Assembly: GCA_029266815.1 (NCBI GenBank)
Contig: JAQSWC010000130.1
Location: 1-6,125, forward strand
Reading direction: 5' to 3'
Length of the DNA stretch: 6,125 nt
From: Paucimonas sp.
GTDB lineage: Bacteria > Pseudomonadota > Gammaproteobacteria > Burkholderiales > Burkholderiaceae_D
Shown here: positions 5,109 through 6,125 of the stretch, in pieces
Position numbering within the stretch: the first letter of the stretch is position 1
How the letters are laid out: each line of letters begins with the position of its first letter
The notes under the pieces: model-generated
Told to the model about the DNA's origin: nothing
What the model saw: only the letters and a program-made list of their open reading frames with translations
Databases searched by the model: none
Translations under genes and position numbers: made by a program

Positions 5109-6079
5109 TCGTCCGGCTGACCTTGCTGCTGCTTGCGCTGCAGCTTGCCGCGGCGGCCGGCATTGCCTACGCGGGGTTTACGTTCATGCAGCTATCGACT
5201 GCCGCCTCTGCTGCCATGGGAGGCGGTGCAGTGCTGGTGGTACGTTTCTTGATCACTGCCAATAATTTCCGGATAGCCTGGAAGCATCGCAGCGAAACAC
5301 CGCCGTCAATGCAGATTAGTCACTTGCAGACTATACGTCTCGTTCTATGTGAGTATGCGGCCACGATGCTGACTTCCTCGTGGCTCATGCCTTTCCGCAC
5401 GTTCAATGGAGTCGTTTATCCGGACTCCGAAACCTTGCCGGTGCTGCTCGTGCACGGGTATGGCTGCAACAGCGGCTACTGGCGGCCTTTCTCGCGCGTG
5501 CTGAAGCGCCGCCGCATCAGCCATTACACGGTGAACATGGAGCCGGTCTTTGCCGACATCGATTCCTACGCGCAGGCAATCCATGCCCGGATCGAAGCCA
5601 TATGCGGCACTCACCGCTGTGAAAAACTGGTCGTCGTTGCACACAGCATGGGAGGGCTCGCGATGCGCGCCTATGTTCGCGCCCACGGAGCGGGACACAT
5701 CGCGAAAATCATTACCCTCGGCACACCGCACCACGGCACGGCGTTGGCCAATCATGCGACCGGCCTGAATGCCGCACAGATGGCGAGAGCGGGCGAGCGC
5801 GGTGCACAACCCGTTGGAGAATGGCTGCGGCGCCTGGCAGGGGGAGAAACTGCTGAGATTCGCACGCTTGTCGTTTCGGTGTATTCGCATCATGACAATA
5901 TCATCGCGCCGCAGGATTCCGCTTTCTTGCCGGGAGCGAAAAACATCGGCATGCCGGGCATAGGGCATGTCTTCCTGGCGCTGAACACTGCTGTCCAGGC
6001 AACCGTCATCGACGAAATCATGATTACACCTCGGTCAAATGCTTCACTGAGTGATCGAGACTGCCTTTCCGCCTGCTAG
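5105..6079 (+). CDS. Membrane-anchored lipase-like alpha/beta hydrolase
   Basis: The protein has 324 residues. Two hydrophobic stretches at the N-terminus (about 5-28 and 33-52) suggest membrane anchoring, and the hydrolase domain runs from about 98 to 305. The oxyanion-loop motif is LLVHGYG (114-120). The nucleophile elbow is AHSMG with Ser181, the Ala-x-Ser-x-Gly form also seen in Bacillus LipA. Then come TLGTPHHGT (204-212), a likely acid residue Asp264 in SHHDNIIAP, and His288 in GIGHVF. All catalytic parts are present, so it should be an active esterase or lipase acting on lipid or another ester; the substrate cannot be read from the sequence. The ATG overlaps the RDD stop by 4 nt with no clear ribosome binding site, so it is probably translated by coupling and ends the operon. 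The tail after residue 308 looks poorly conserved. Confidence 0.92.
   Translation: MIVRLTLLLLALQLAAAAGIAYAGFTFMQLSTAASAAMGGGAVLVVRFLITANNFRIAWKHRSETPPSMQISHLQTIRLVLCEYAATMLTSSWLMPFRTFNGVVYPDSETLPVLLVHGYGCNSGYWRPFSRVLKRRRISHYTVNMEPVFADIDSYAQAIHARIEAICGTHRCEKLVVVAHSMGGLAMRAYVRAHGAGHIAKIITLGTPHHGTALANHATGLNAAQMARAGERGAQPVGEWLRRLAGGETAEIRTLVVSVYSHHDNIIAPQDSAFLPGAKNIGMPGIGHVFLALNTAVQATVIDEIMITPRSNASLSDRDCLSAC
6044..6054. repeat. Perfect 11-bp palindrome near the end of the hydrolase gene
   Basis: TCACT-G-AGTGA is a perfect inverted repeat with a one-base centre, inside the last codons of the hydrolase gene and about 23 bp upstream of the TAGAAT element. If that promoter is real, this could be an operator near its -35 region. 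Chance is also possible. Confidence 0.3.
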
Positions 6080-6082
6080 AAT
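6074..6082 (+). promoter_or_regulatory. Extended -10 promoter element for a gene at the right edge
   Basis: TGCTAGAAT combines the TG extension with TAGAAT (five of six matches to the -10 consensus), and the hydrolase stop codon TAG is its first three -10 bases. No good -35 hexamer lies at 16-18 bp. An ATG at 6112 follows about 23 bases after the predicted start site, but there is no ribosome binding site and only 14 bases of it are visible, so I do not call a gene there. Confidence 0.35.
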
Positions 6083-6125
6083 CGGCCATACCTCTCTCCT
6101 TGCTCCCTTTCATGGCGTCTGCCCG

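Noticed and set aside
6112..6125. Start of another gene at the right edge (ATGGCGTCTGCC)
   Set aside because: Only 14 bases are visible and there is no ribosome binding site. The TAGAAT element upstream makes it possible, but not enough for a gene call.

Overview
The window looks like a chromosomal segment of a betaproteobacterium, most likely Burkholderiales and probably near Oxalobacteraceae (Herminiimonas, Herbaspirillum or Collimonas type). I infer this from moderately high GC, the ilvI-ilvH-ilvC order, a betaproteobacterial-looking acetolactate synthase with a GEAS/QMCIQEL cofactor motif, and a neighbouring sigma factor followed by DUF3619, DUF3106 and RDD genes. The assignment rests on recognising proteins from memory, not on a search. 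I see no mobile elements, CRISPR arrays, tRNA or rRNA genes.

Left half, minus strand (1-2481): the branched-chain amino acid operon, transcribed right to left. ilvI (catalytic subunit) and ilvH (regulatory subunit) of acetolactate synthase are one base apart. After a 78-bp gap comes the 5' end of ilvC (ketol-acid reductoisomerase), which runs off the window. Together they carry out the first two shared steps of valine, leucine and isoleucine synthesis.

Middle (2482-2984): a 503-bp divergent intergenic region with no convincing gene. It holds candidate back-to-back promoters, an interrupted dyad centred almost exactly between their predicted start sites, a degenerate Lrp-box-like match beside the ilv -35, an implied ilv leader of about 300 nt, and two tandem hairpins in the leader of the rightward operon.

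Right half, plus strand (2985-6079): a tightly packed five-gene operon in which every junction overlaps by 4 nt. It encodes an ECF-type sigma factor, a single-pass membrane protein (DUF3619), a secreted DUF3106 protein with LTPxQ-type repeats, a four-helix RDD membrane protein that starts with TTG, and a membrane-anchored lipase-like alpha/beta hydrolase. This layout suggests a sigma-factor-led envelope module whose signal, partners and targets appear uncharacterised. It is the best candidate for an undescribed system here. A TGCTAGAAT extended -10 element overlaps the hydrolase stop codon and may serve a gene beginning at the right edge.
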